NCBI GenBank assembly: GCA_017413085.1
Contig: JAFPVC010000036.1
Location: 82,874 to 122,438, forward strand
Direction of reading: 5' to 3'
Length of the DNA stretch: 39,565 nucleotides
From: Prevotella sp.
GTDB taxonomy: Bacteria > Bacteroidota > Bacteroidia > Bacteroidales > Bacteroidaceae
Positions 27,955 to 37,195 of the stretch are shown piece by piece. The notes under the pieces were generated by a model. That model ran no database searches and was not told the DNA's origin. It was given only the letters and a program-made list of their open reading frames with translations. Each line of letters begins with the position of its first letter. Within the stretch, counting starts at the first letter, position 1. A program made the position numbers and the translations under genes.

Positions 27955-27988
27955 CAATTAAGAATTAAGAGTTAAGAATTAAGAATTG
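27955..27988. repeat. Simple AATTAAGA/GTTAAGA repeat abutting the topB start
   Basis: About four 8- to 9-base units of the (A/G)TTAAGA(A) type lie between the topB promoter and its TTG start codon. The same word family recurs at 36813-36882 and 37782-37816. Confidence 0.75.
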
Positions 27989-28052
27989 AAAATGCCATGT
28001 GCGGTAATAACTTCAATTCTTCAATTTTTAAATTTTTCAAATCTTCGCAGTG

Positions 28053-28083
28053 CAAAGTTACAACTTTTTGTCCAAATGACAAA
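28053..28083 (-). promoter_or_regulatory. Promoter of topB
   Basis: Minus-strand TTTG (28080-28083), 19 bases, then TAACTTTG (28053-28060). The leader is about 95 bases and includes the simple repeat. The rest of the 345-base gap to the next gene holds only the divergent hmu promoter. Confidence 0.8.
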
Positions 28084-28181
28084 GTAGATGTCAAAAAAAC
28101 AATTGTTGCAAATACCCAAATATGGTTAATGCATACAGACTTTTTACAGAAACGCGATGATTATTTACTCATTTTTAGGCA

Positions 28182-28212
28182 TTGCGTATGTTGCTAAATC
28201 ATAGTACCTTTG
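28182..28212 (+). promoter_or_regulatory. Promoter of the hmu operon
   Basis: TTG (28182-28184), a 20-base spacer and TACCTTTG (28205-28212). Transcription would start near 28219, giving a leader of about 80 bases. I did not find a clear Fur-type operator palindrome over it. Confidence 0.8.
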
Positions 28213-28297
28213 CACCGCAATTTCAACAAGCATGTAAAAAGGTAAAAAGTGTTAGTTCAACATTAATAAAATAAATATAGAAACAGAAATCAAGAAG

Positions 28298-29134
28298 ATG
28301 AAAAAAACTCTATTCTCAATGGTGACAGCTGTCATGCTGTTCTCAGTGTTCACATCATGCTCAAGCGATGAAGATGTCGTAGAAGACAAGTTCACCGCAC
28401 AGACATTCAACACATGGAGCAAGGTGGTGTTTGGCTACGGCAGCATGTTTGATGCAGGCGAGACACTGAATGTAAGCGACAGCAAGGCAACATTCCACTC
28501 CGATACATGGGGCGACGGCACATTTACTGTCAGCGAGCTCAAGAAGAATGCCGACGGCAGTTATAGCCTCATCGGCAGCGGCACCATCACGATGGCCGGC
28601 CACGGAGGTGCCAAGGACTACGAGGCCACCATTACAGGAAACATTGCCAACAGTGCTAAGACATTCACCATCAGCATTCCGTCAGTCATGGGCGGCACCG
28701 TGCTCAACGCTACCGTGGGTGAGATGCCTATGGCGGCTGCAATCGACGGCACATACAAGGGCGGTACATATGTCAACAGTAAGTATTTCCTGCACTATCA
28801 GCCAACAGAGAATGAGAAAGTGGTCATCAAGGCCAACGATGCTCTCGATGCTGCCAGCCTGAGTTATACGTCAGAGACATGGGGTGCATTCACATTCGAG
28901 ACCGTCAGCGTGACAAAGAACAATGACGGTTCATTCACACTCTCTGCCGAAGGCAAGACTCTCATGCCGGGCATGAACGGCGAGTCAAAGGAATATGCTG
29001 CAACATTCGAAGGCACACTGACCGACGGTGCCCTTGTGGCAACTTTCTCTGTCCCAGCCGTAATGGGTGGAACAACTGTTTATTTCAATGCGGCAGACTT
29101 TGATGAGGTTCTCGCAGAGTCACAGAGCAAATGA
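28298..29134 (+). CDS. Calycin-like domain lipoprotein at the head of the hmu operon
   Basis: The 278-residue protein has a lipoprotein signal peptide with C21 in the lipobox (FTSC), then two homologous calycin-like (lipocalin-type barrel) domains at about 35-145 and 150-272. They align through TWGDGTFTV/TWGAFTFET, NADGSYSL/NNDGSFTL and IPSVMGGT/VPAVMGGT, so the protein arose by internal duplication. Calycin-like lipoproteins are common in Bacteroidales and mostly uncharacterised. Its stop codon overlaps the hmuY start (ATGA), so it is translationally coupled to the haem-uptake genes. A haem- or porphyrin-binding accessory role is inferred from this position only. Confidence 0.85.
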   Translation: MKKTLFSMVTAVMLFSVFTSCSSDEDVVEDKFTAQTFNTWSKVVFGYGSMFDAGETLNVSDSKATFHSDTWGDGTFTVSELKKNADGSYSLIGSGTITMAGHGGAKDYEATITGNIANSAKTFTISIPSVMGGTVLNATVGEMPMAAAIDGTYKGGTYVNSKYFLHYQPTENEKVVIKANDALDAASLSYTSETWGAFTFETVSVTKNNDGSFTLSAEGKTLMPGMNGESKEYAATFEGTLTDGALVATFSVPAVMGGTTVYFNAADFDEVLAESQSK

Positions 29135-29790
29135 GAATGATGAATATACGCAAACAACTGTTTAACGTGCTGGGAATGGTCTCGCTTGCGGGACTGTTCC
29201 CAGCCTGTGATGTATTGGAAGGCGCATACGACAGTCCTGAGGTAGCAGTGCAGGAAGGACAGTATTATATTGATGCCACCGACTACGCCAAGTGGGTTTA
29301 CATCAACTTGCACACCCCCACGCCCACCATCACCACGTCAACCATAAACATAGATGACCTGACGGAGACCGGTGCCCCTGAGCAATGGGACATTGCCCAG
29401 CACCGCTATGACGTAAAGACCAACGGAGCGGCAGTTATGATGACAGACTATCACAGCATAGAAGAACTGGAGGCTGCCGGACTGCCCATGGGCGGAGACT
29501 GGATAGAAGATGAGGAGAGCGAACAATCTGTCATCATCGATATGTCACACATGATGGAGGGCTGGCTCACATATGCCCCAGGAAACAAGAACACAGAAAT
29601 AGGCAAGTGGGTGGAAGTTGACACCAGTAACATGCCGCCCAGCTACACCATGCATGACAACGTGATGCTGCTGCGCCTTGCCGATGGCACATACGCCGCC
29701 ATTCAACTTGCCAACTTCATGAGCACAGACAGTTATCAGATAAAGGGATGGATGACCGTGAACTACAAGTACCCGATGTTTGAGAAATGA
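29131..29790 (+). CDS. hmuY: HmuY family haem-binding lipoprotein (haemophore)
   Basis: The 219-residue protein has a lipoprotein signal with cysteine in LFPAC (residue 26 from this start). The HmuY core is clear: YYIDATDYAKWVYINL near 46-61, then WDIAQHRYDVKTNGAAV. HmuY proteins take haem from host haemoproteins and deliver it to HmuR. In Porphyromonas two histidines hold the iron, while Prevotella homologues have been described using methionines. Here MM and H residues lie together in AAVMMTDYHS and in DMSHMMEGW, so either type of ligand is possible. The start overlaps the upstream stop, and its own stop overlaps hmuR. Confidence 0.88.
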   Translation: MRMMNIRKQLFNVLGMVSLAGLFPACDVLEGAYDSPEVAVQEGQYYIDATDYAKWVYINLHTPTPTITTSTINIDDLTETGAPEQWDIAQHRYDVKTNGAAVMMTDYHSIEELEAAGLPMGGDWIEDEESEQSVIIDMSHMMEGWLTYAPGNKNTEIGKWVEVDTSNMPPSYTMHDNVMLLRLADGTYAAIQLANFMSTDSYQIKGWMTVNYKYPMFEK

Positions 29791-31733
29791 AGAAGATATA
29801 TGTCATATTTGCGGCCGCACTGCTTTCCACCGGTGCGGCGTATGCAGAAAACGAGTCAGACGACTGCGTAACGTGGAACAAAGACCCGCTCGGGCTGGAG
29901 ACGGTCGTGGTAACAGCCACCCGCACTCCGAAACCGCTCCTCGACATTCCCGTGGTGACACGTGTGATAACGGCAGACGACATACAGAAGGCAGATGCCA
30001 CCAATATCAAGGATATGCTACAGCAGGAAATCCCTGGTTTGGAATTTACTTACTCCATGGGGCAGCAGGTGCTCAACATGGGCGGCTACGATGGAAACAA
30101 CATACTCTTTCTCGTAGATGGCGAAAGGATGGCGGGAGAATCAATGGACAATGTTGACTTCTCGCGTCTCAACCTCTCCAGCATCGAGCGCATAGAGATA
30201 GTGAAGGGTGCAGCCTCCACACTCTACGGTTCATCGGCAATGGGCGGGGTCGTCAACATAATAACAAAGGGACCTTCCGACAAATGGGCTGCCAATGTGA
30301 ACAGCCGCTATGAGGGAGCTACGAAGGAATGGCACCACGGTGCGAGTGCTGACTTCAATATCGGCCGACTTAACTCGCTGACCACATTCCAAATGACCGA
30401 TGCCAAAGCACTGGACCTGGGCGAGAACTCATCGCTCCCTACTTATGGAGGCAAATCATATAATGTAAAAGAACGCCTAATATGGAATATGTCAGATGCA
30501 CTGAAGTTGACAGGCAGGATAGGATACTTCTTTCGTGAGAGGGAGTCAGGCACTGTGAGCCATGAGCGCTACCGTGACGTGAGTGACGGACTGAAGCTGA
30601 ACTGGAAAATCAATGCACTGCAGGACCTTGAGGTGGCATACAGCTTTGACCAGTATGACAAGTCAGACCTGAACATGCTCACCGACAAGGATATCCGCGA
30701 CTATTCCAACCGTCAGAACATAGCCCGTGCGCTATACAATCTCCACATGCCGTCATGGAAATCGCAGTTCACAGCAGGAGCAGACTACATGAACGACTAT
30801 ATGATGACATATCAGTTTTCTGAGGACAACAACCACCGCTCGCAAAACAGCTATGACATCTTTGCACAGTGGGACTACACTTCCTCCGGCCACTGGGACA
30901 TCATAGGCGGACTGCGCTACGATTATTTCTCTGCCGCAAAGAAAGGCAGGCCTACGTGGAAGTTGGCAGCCATGTATAAGACTGGCAAGCACCAGATACG
31001 CGTCTCATACGCTTCTGGTTTCCGTGCTCCGTCGCTCAAGGAACTCTACATGGACTTCTTCATGGGCGGTATATTCATGATTTACGGCAATACCGACCTG
31101 AAGTGCGAGACCAACCACAATTTCTCTCTTTCATGGACCAACCACGGTTCAGTAAGCGACAATCTAAAGTATTGTCTTACTGCAACGGGCTACTATAATT
31201 TCTTCAACAACTACATAACCACGGCGACCGTGCAGCGTGACGGAAAGACGGCTCAGATGTATACCAACATCGCCAACCAGCAGATAGCAGGGGCGGATGC
31301 CAGTGTGCAACTGCACCACCAGAACGGTATAGGTGCAAAGGTATCATACGCTTTCACAAAGAACATAGTGAAGAAAGGACAGCCCGACCTTACGGCGGCT
31401 CGCCCACATTCCCTGACATGGCGAATAGACTACGACCGTCAGTTTACTGAGAAATATGGTCTTTATGTGGCTTTGTCGGGACGTTTCCTGTCTGCGGTTG
31501 ACGTAACGGAATACGCATCCACAGAACTGGATGAGATGACCAAGACGCATTACGATGGTTATTCTATCTGGAAGTTGAGTATGTCACAGAGAATACTCAA
31601 AGGTATCAATATCAACTGTGCCGTGGACAACCTCTTCAACTACAAGCCAGATAATTATTATGCGAACTCACCCGTCACCCTCGGAACCACACTGACGGTC
31701 GGGGTGTCAATAGACCTGCAGAAGCTATTCTGA
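29787..31733 (+). CDS. hmuR: TonB-dependent haem receptor HmuR
   Basis: The 648-residue outer-membrane receptor has a signal peptide (1-20), the TonB-box-like segment LETVVVTATR (37-46), a plug domain (about 50-165, with VDGERM and GSSAMGGVVNIIT) and a 22-strand barrel. The haem-receptor signature FRAPSLKELY begins near residue 412, and a variant of the NPNL motif (GNTDLKCET) follows. It imports haem, probably handed over by HmuY, using TonB energy. Translation is coupled to hmuY through a 4-base ATGA overlap. hmuS follows after 48 bases. Confidence 0.93.
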   Translation: MKKIYVIFAAALLSTGAAYAENESDDCVTWNKDPLGLETVVVTATRTPKPLLDIPVVTRVITADDIQKADATNIKDMLQQEIPGLEFTYSMGQQVLNMGGYDGNNILFLVDGERMAGESMDNVDFSRLNLSSIERIEIVKGAASTLYGSSAMGGVVNIITKGPSDKWAANVNSRYEGATKEWHHGASADFNIGRLNSLTTFQMTDAKALDLGENSSLPTYGGKSYNVKERLIWNMSDALKLTGRIGYFFRERESGTVSHERYRDVSDGLKLNWKINALQDLEVAYSFDQYDKSDLNMLTDKDIRDYSNRQNIARALYNLHMPSWKSQFTAGADYMNDYMMTYQFSEDNNHRSQNSYDIFAQWDYTSSGHWDIIGGLRYDYFSAAKKGRPTWKLAAMYKTGKHQIRVSYASGFRAPSLKELYMDFFMGGIFMIYGNTDLKCETNHNFSLSWTNHGSVSDNLKYCLTATGYYNFFNNYITTATVQRDGKTAQMYTNIANQQIAGADASVQLHHQNGIGAKVSYAFTKNIVKKGQPDLTAARPHSLTWRIDYDRQFTEKYGLYVALSGRFLSAVDVTEYASTELDEMTKTHYDGYSIWKLSMSQRILKGININCAVDNLFNYKPDNYYANSPVTLGTTLTVGVSIDLQKLF

Positions 31734-31781
31734 GGATTAACCGTTAAGTAGTGTCTTAACTCCTTAAAAACACATTAATTC

Positions 31782-34700
31782 ATGAGAAAGATAAGATTGA
31801 AGAAAAAGTATATATTCCTTGGCATACTGGCTGTGATTCTTGTCACAGCCTTTGCCGCATTCTGGCGTTCTATGTGCGGCCGCACGGATATCGCCTTCGT
31901 CAACTATCAGGTAATTATGATGGGCGAGATATCCAAGGCCAATGCCAATAGCTTCATACGTCTGCATGAAGCACCGCTTGACGATATTGATTCATGGGAC
32001 GACTATGATGTGGTACTCATCAACGGCATGGGACTGCGCATAACCGAGGAACAGCGCACAAGGATTCAGGAACTGACCGAAAAAGGTTTGAAGGTGCTGA
32101 CCACGCAAGCCACGAACCCAGCAAACAACATTGTGAGCCTTGACGAATGGGATGTAGATTCCTTGAAACAGTACCTTTCTGCCGGTGGCAGGAAGAACTA
32201 CCGTAGTTTCCTCAACTACCTGCGCAACGATGTGGACGGGAAACTGTTTTTCGTAAATGATGTCGAGCCTGTGGAGGAGCGTAATGAACCACTGCTCTAT
32301 CATCCAAACCTTAAGGATGCGAATGGTGAGGAACTCGGATTTGCAAGCATAAAGGACTACAACGTATTCCTTACAGAAAACAATCTGCATAAAGCCAGTG
32401 CACCACGTATCATCATAAGCGGTATGATGGGCGATGCCACCGACCTTATCAGTGCGCTGGAAGCATCGGGCGACGTAGTGTATGCCACAAGAAACCTTGC
32501 CACGCTGATAAAGACAAATGCCATAGACAGCATCAATCCGTCGGCCATAATCAACATGGCGCACGGACGTATTGGCGACTTTGCCGTGGAATATCTGAAA
32601 AAGCAGAATATCCCGCTTTTCTCAACAGTCAACGTGAACCGTATGACTGCCGACTGGGAAGAGGATAAGAAAGGTATGCAGGGTGGTTTCTTCTCGCAGA
32701 GCATCATCACTCCGGAGATTGACGGAATGATTCGTCCGTTCGTATTGTTTGCCATCCGCGAGGGAAAGGACGGACTTCCCGAAGCATATACTATTCCTGA
32801 ACGCCTGAAAACATTCGTAACTGCGGTAAACAAGCATGTAGCGCTTAAACACATCGCCAACAAAGACAAGAAGGTAGCGATAGTCTATTTCAAAGGTCCT
32901 GGCTCGAATGCCCTTACTGCATCAGGGTTGGAGGTGGTTCCTTCACTCTATAACATGCTGGTTAGGATGCGCGAGGAAGGCTACAATGTGCAGGGACTGC
33001 CGGCAACGGCGGATGCTCTGGCACAGATGATTCAGCACTCCGGCAGTGTCTTCGGCACTTATGCAGAGGGTGCGCAGGCGAAATTCCTGAGTGAAGGCAA
33101 CCCGCAACTTGTCAGCAAAAAGGATTTTGACTTTTGGACTGACACTCTGTTCTCTGACAAGATGCGTAAGGAAATGAATAGTGTCAATGGCAAATTCCCA
33201 GGCAACTATCTGGCAAAAGATTCCGAAACACTTGGCTTGCCTGTCATCCGTTTTGGCAATATCGTACTGATGCCACAGATGCCAGCCGGCACAGGCAGTG
33301 ATTCATTTAAGATGGTACACGGCACTGAGAGTGCACCGCCATATCCTTACATAGCACAGTATCTGTGGATACAGCAAGGTTTCAAGGCTGATGCCCTGAT
33401 TCATTTCGGTACCCACGGTTCGCTTGAATACACGCCCGGCAAGCAGGTGGCATTGTCGCAGAACTGCTGGAGCGACCGTCTGGTCGGTTCGCTTCCGCAC
33501 TTCTACCTATATACTATAGGCAATGTGGGCGAAGGAATGATAGCCAAGCGCCGCACATACGCATCGCTGGTGTCTTACCTCACTCCGCCGTTTATGGAGA
33601 GCAACCTGCGCACGCTCTACTCAAAGTTGAGCAGTGCCATTGAGGCATACGATAAGAATCCGAGCAATAATGCTTCGCTGGTGGTGAAGTCCATCACCAT
33701 TGAGATGGGCATTCACAGGGAACTGCACCTCGATTCCGTAAGAAACAAACCTTACACAGAGAGTGAGATTGCCAGGATAGAGGCTTTTGCCGAGGAACTG
33801 ATGAATGAGAAGATAACGAGCAAGAACTATATCATGGGCGTGCCATACGACATGGAACGCATAAACTCATCGGTCTATGCCATGGCTTCCGAACCAATAG
33901 CATACAGTCTGCTTGCGCTCGACAAGATGAAGAAACGTGTGGCGGATGACGTGGAAAAGCACAAGTCACTCTTTACGGCACGTTATCTTAACCCTGCCAA
34001 GACGCTTGTAGGTGGTCTGCTTAACCGTCAGGGCAATGCCTCAGATGAGGAGATCTGCAGAATTGCGCATATCAGCATGGATGACTTGCGGCGTGCCCAC
34101 CATATAGACTCAGTCATCAATGCACCCCAGCAGATGATGAGCATGATGATGAGCATGGCCGTTCAAGGTAATAGTGCGAAACACAAAGCCTCTGGCAAAC
34201 ATCCTGCAGGCAAACAGAAAATGCCGACAAGCAAGGAAAAGAAAAGAATGCACGAGATGGCCAAGGGCATGAGTCCCAAGAAGGCTCTTGGCATAGCGAA
34301 GATGATGGGTGCCTCGCCTGAGCAACTGAAGAAGATGAAGGAGGGCATGATGAAAGCCAGGGGTGGCAAGCCTGACGCACATACCAGTAGCAAGATGGCC
34401 AACATGTCACCGGCAATGCAGGCAATCGTTGATAAGGTTGCTGAGGCTGCCGTACTCACCAAGGAGGATAAGAATTTCGCCCATGCTGTATTGGAGGTGG
34501 AGCGCACCATAAGGAATGTTGGCAACTACAAGACGGCGTTGCTCTCTTCGCCAAGGATAGAGATGGAGTGTCTGCTGAATGCCTTGGCGGGTGGCTATAC
34601 AGTTCCGTCACCGGGCGGTGATGTCATCAGCAATCCTAATGCCGTGCCTACGGGGCGCAACCTCTACGGGGTAAATACCGAGGCGTGTCCTTCTGAACAG

Positions 34701-36152
34701 GCTTGGGAGAAAGGCAAGGAACTGGCAGAGAATACCATCCGCCTTTACCGTGAGCGTCACCACGACAGTATTCCGCGCAAGGTAAGCTACACGCTGTGGT
34801 CAAGTGAATTTATAGAGACTGGCGGTGCAACCATCGCACAGTGTCTTTACATGTTGGGTGTGGAACCGATACGTGATGCTTTCGGAAGGGTGACTGACAT
34901 ACGCCTCATTCCTTCAAAGGAACTCGGACGCCCCCGCATTGATGTGGTGGTGCAGACCTCTGGCCAGCTGCGCGACCTTGCTGCTTCGCGCCTGTTCCTT
35001 ATAACTCGTGCAGTAGAAATGGCTGCACAGGCCAAGGGCGATGCTTATCCCAACATGGTTGCAGAAGGCGTCAAGACAGCGGAGCGTGTGCTTGTGGACA
35101 AAGGCATGTCGCCCAAAGAGGCGAGGGAGGTAAGTGCATACCGTGTGTTCGGCGGCGTGAACGGCAACTACGGAACGGGCATACAGGGCATGACGATGGC
35201 AAGTGACCGCTGGGACAAGGAGTCGGAACTGGCAGAGGTATATCTCAACAACATGGGCGCTTTCTATGGTAAGGAGGACCAGTGGGAGAATATGCGGCAG
35301 TATGCCTTTGAGGCGGCACTGGCAAATACCGATGCCGTCATTCAGCCGCGACAGTCAAATACGTGGGGTGCGCTGTCGCTCGACCATGTATATGAGTTTA
35401 TGGGTGGCATGAACATGGCAGTGCGTAACGTGACGGGCAAGGATCCTGATGCATATCTGTCAGACTACCGTAACCGCAACAATGCAAGGATGCAGGAAGT
35501 GAAAGAGGCTATCGGTGTGGAGAGCCGTACCACACTATTCAATCCTACATATATAAAGGAGAAGATGCAGGGCGGTGCCAGCGATGCCAATGCGTTTGCC
35601 GAACTGGTTCAGAATACCTACGGATGGAACGTGATGAAGCCCGAGGCCATAGACAAGGAGATGTGGGACGGCATCTATGAGACATACGTGAAGGACAAGT
35701 TCCAACTCGGCACCCGTGAGTTCTTTGAACAGAAGAACCCGGCTGCACTGCAGGAGATGACTGCGGTGATGATGGAGTCTGCCCGCAAGGGCTATTGGAA
35801 GGCTTCAGATACACAGCTCAAGGATATTGCGAAACTGCACACGGAACTGGTACGGAAGTATGGAGCAAGTGGCTCGCAGATGGTTGGCGACAATCAGAAA
35901 CTGCAGGATTTCATTGCAGAAAAGGTTGATGCTGCATCTGCCAAGGAATACAAGAAGCAAATCAGTGAGGTATGCGAGGAGAAGGTCAGCGACAAGGATG
36001 GAAAGGTGCTGAAGAAAGAAGAGATGAACCATGCGGAAGAAACCACGACGATTGTCAGCAACATTGTTGTGGCTGCTATCGCCATTGTCTTCATCGTGCT
36101 ACTCGTATTGCTTGTGCGCCGACGCCGTAACATTAATAATAAAGAGAAATAA
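31782..36152 (+). CDS. hmuS: HmuS, CobN/BchH-like membrane-anchored haem-processing protein
   Basis: The 1456-residue homologue of the large subunit of cobalt/magnesium chelatases has a hydrophobic N-terminal anchor (about residues 9-28) and a C-terminal transmembrane segment before RRRRNINNKEK. The catalytic domain should therefore lie in the periplasm. The chelatase signature HFGTHGSLEYTPGK lies near 541-554. In hmu operons this protein has been linked to removing iron from haem (reverse chelatase activity). That is family knowledge, not shown by the sequence. A Met/Lys/Gly-rich stretch (about 780-880) interrupts the conserved domain and looks disordered. The stop codon overlaps the hmuT start by one base. 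Confidence 0.9.
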   Translation: MRKIRLKKKYIFLGILAVILVTAFAAFWRSMCGRTDIAFVNYQVIMMGEISKANANSFIRLHEAPLDDIDSWDDYDVVLINGMGLRITEEQRTRIQELTEKGLKVLTTQATNPANNIVSLDEWDVDSLKQYLSAGGRKNYRSFLNYLRNDVDGKLFFVNDVEPVEERNEPLLYHPNLKDANGEELGFASIKDYNVFLTENNLHKASAPRIIISGMMGDATDLISALEASGDVVYATRNLATLIKTNAIDSINPSAIINMAHGRIGDFAVEYLKKQNIPLFSTVNVNRMTADWEEDKKGMQGGFFSQSIITPEIDGMIRPFVLFAIREGKDGLPEAYTIPERLKTFVTAVNKHVALKHIANKDKKVAIVYFKGPGSNALTASGLEVVPSLYNMLVRMREEGYNVQGLPATADALAQMIQHSGSVFGTYAEGAQAKFLSEGNPQLVSKKDFDFWTDTLFSDKMRKEMNSVNGKFPGNYLAKDSETLGLPVIRFGNIVLMPQMPAGTGSDSFKMVHGTESAPPYPYIAQYLWIQQGFKADALIHFGTHGSLEYTPGKQVALSQNCWSDRLVGSLPHFYLYTIGNVGEGMIAKRRTYASLVSYLTPPFMESNLRTLYSKLSSAIEAYDKNPSNNASLVVKSITIEMGIHRELHLDSVRNKPYTESEIARIEAFAEELMNEKITSKNYIMGVPYDMERINSSVYAMASEPIAYSLLALDKMKKRVADDVEKHKSLFTARYLNPAKTLVGGLLNRQGNASDEEICRIAHISMDDLRRAHHIDSVINAPQQMMSMMMSMAVQGNSAKHKASGKHPAGKQKMPTSKEKKRMHEMAKGMSPKKALGIAKMMGASPEQLKKMKEGMMKARGGKPDAHTSSKMANMSPAMQAIVDKVAEAAVLTKEDKNFAHAVLEVERTIRNVGNYKTALLSSPRIEMECLLNALAGGYTVPSPGGDVISNPNAVPTGRNLYGVNTEACPSEQAWEKGKELAENTIRLYRERHHDSIPRKVSYTLWSSEFIETGGATIAQCLYMLGVEPIRDAFGRVTDIRLIPSKELGRPRIDVVVQTSGQLRDLAASRLFLITRAVEMAAQAKGDAYPNMVAEGVKTAERVLVDKGMSPKEAREVSAYRVFGGVNGNYGTGIQGMTMASDRWDKESELAEVYLNNMGAFYGKEDQWENMRQYAFEAALANTDAVIQPRQSNTWGALSLDHVYEFMGGMNMAVRNVTGKDPDAYLSDYRNRNNARMQEVKEAIGVESRTTLFNPTYIKEKMQGGASDANAFAELVQNTYGWNVMKPEAIDKEMWDGIYETYVKDKFQLGTREFFEQKNPAALQEMTAVMMESARKGYWKASDTQLKDIAKLHTELVRKYGASGSQMVGDNQKLQDFIAEKVDAASAKEYKKQISEVCEEKVSDKDGKVLKKEEMNHAEETTTIVSNIVVAAIAIVFIVLLVLLVRRRRNINNKEK

Positions 36153-36841
36153 TGGAAACGGTAGTATTGGTAATGATAGTGCTGGTCTGCTTTAATTTCA
36201 TACTGAAGCAGACCTACCGCAAGTCGTGGATGGTCGGTGCCATCTCGATATTGTGTGCCTTGTTCATTATTTTTACATGGCAGTGGTCTATAGAACAAAG
36301 CAAGCCGCAGTTGCACGACTGGCTCAACAACCAGCAACTGATGCTTGATGTCGCAGTGGTGCTCAGCATAGAGGTGGTAATTCAGATGGCATACTGCATC
36401 ATGGCTGTTCACTTGATGAACACTGGGCGCGTGCGTCGGCGTACGCTGATTGCCTACAAACTGTTGCGCTGGTTTCCCGGACTGCTCATTTTCCCTGTGT
36501 TGTTCCATGTTGAGACCATCTGCATGCAGTGGCTGACGGGAGTGGACTTTGCCATGATTGCCTACATGCTGGCAGCGGCAGTTGCCATTCTTGTTCCCGT
36601 CCTTGTCTGGTGTGTCAGGTGGCTTGTGCCGGAGAAAGAGCTGCGCCTTGAGATATTCTTCCTGTCAAACGCCCTTATTGCTATTCTCGGTGTCATCGCC
36701 ACCGTGAACGGCAGGACAGCAGTTGCCGGCATCTCGGAAGTAAATCTCAATGCTCTGCTTGGTGTCGTGGGGTTGGTTGCCGTCTTGGGCGCAATAGGAT
36801 ATGGAAGGTACAAATTAAGAGTTAAGGAGATAAGGAGTTAA
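36152..36841 (+). CDS. hmuT: HmuT-like polytopic inner-membrane protein
   Basis: The 229-residue protein has about seven hydrophobic segments (roughly 2-17, 27-45, 62-88, 107-127, 133-155, 168-187, 195-215). It occupies the hmuT position between hmuS and hmuU in the Bacteroidales hmuYRSTUV operon. Its biochemical role is not established, and a permease or partner of HmuS is suggested by context. The last residues (about KLRVKEIRS) are encoded by a simple TTAAG repeat that runs on for about 40 bases past the stop, so the C-terminus is probably a recent alteration. Confidence 0.75.
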   Translation: METVVLVMIVLVCFNFILKQTYRKSWMVGAISILCALFIIFTWQWSIEQSKPQLHDWLNNQQLMLDVAVVLSIEVVIQMAYCIMAVHLMNTGRVRRRTLIAYKLLRWFPGLLIFPVLFHVETICMQWLTGVDFAMIAYMLAAAVAILVPVLVWCVRWLVPEKELRLEIFFLSNALIAILGVIATVNGRTAVAGISEVNLNALLGVVGLVAVLGAIGYGRYKLRVKEIRS

Positions 36842-36882
36842 GGAGATAAGGAGTTAAGAAGTTAAGGAGTTAAGGAGTTAAG
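36813..36882. repeat. Simple GAGTTAAG/GAGATAAG repeat at the hmuT 3' end
   Basis: Eight or more imperfect 8- to 9-base units start inside the last codons of hmuT and continue into the intergenic space. Confidence 0.8.
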
Positions 36883-36953
36883 ACATTACGTTGGCAGTTC
36901 CTATGGTACTACATTTGTCTTCGCTCGGCGCTTGCGACGCTTTGCTTGCAAAG

Positions 36954-36981
36954 AACTACTGACTACTTAACTACTGACTAC
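36954..36981 (+). repeat. Direct repeat AACTACTGACTAC x2
   Basis: Two perfect 13-base copies at 36954-36966 and 36969-36981 (15-base period) lie in the hmuT-hmuU gap. Confidence 0.75.
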
Positions 36982-36990
36982 AAAGTGAAA

Positions 36991-37165
36991 CAGCTCAACT
37001 TTCGCAAGCTCCAGTTTCGTTGAGGTTTAAGGTTTTGAAGTCGCTTCGCATCAAGGTTTTAAGGTGATATTAGGCAACTATTCACCACAATTAAACATAT
37101 TTCACCTCATGACCTTACGACCTAATAACCTGATAACCCAACAAGTTGAGCGCATGCGAAACTTG
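36991..37165. repeat. MITE-like segment with imperfect inverted ends inside the hmu operon
   Basis: The ends are related in opposite orientation: the left end CTCAACTTTCGCAAG (about 36994) compares with the reverse complement of the right end, which contains TTTCGCATGCGCTCAAC (about 37144-37165). Interior words AAGGTGATATTAGG and CCTAATAACCTGATAACC are also partly complementary. The 354-base gap between hmuT and hmuU has no reading frame. A TACATTTG box at 36910-36917 could act as a weak internal promoter, but it lacks a good -33. Confidence 0.45.
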
Positions 37166-37195
37166 AATGAAACAGAAATAAAACATAATTAAATC

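Noticed and set aside
36910-36917. Internal promoter TACATTTG between hmuT and hmuU
   Set aside because: The -7 box matches, but the nearest TTG is only 16 bases upstream. It was not listed as a separate promoter for lack of support.
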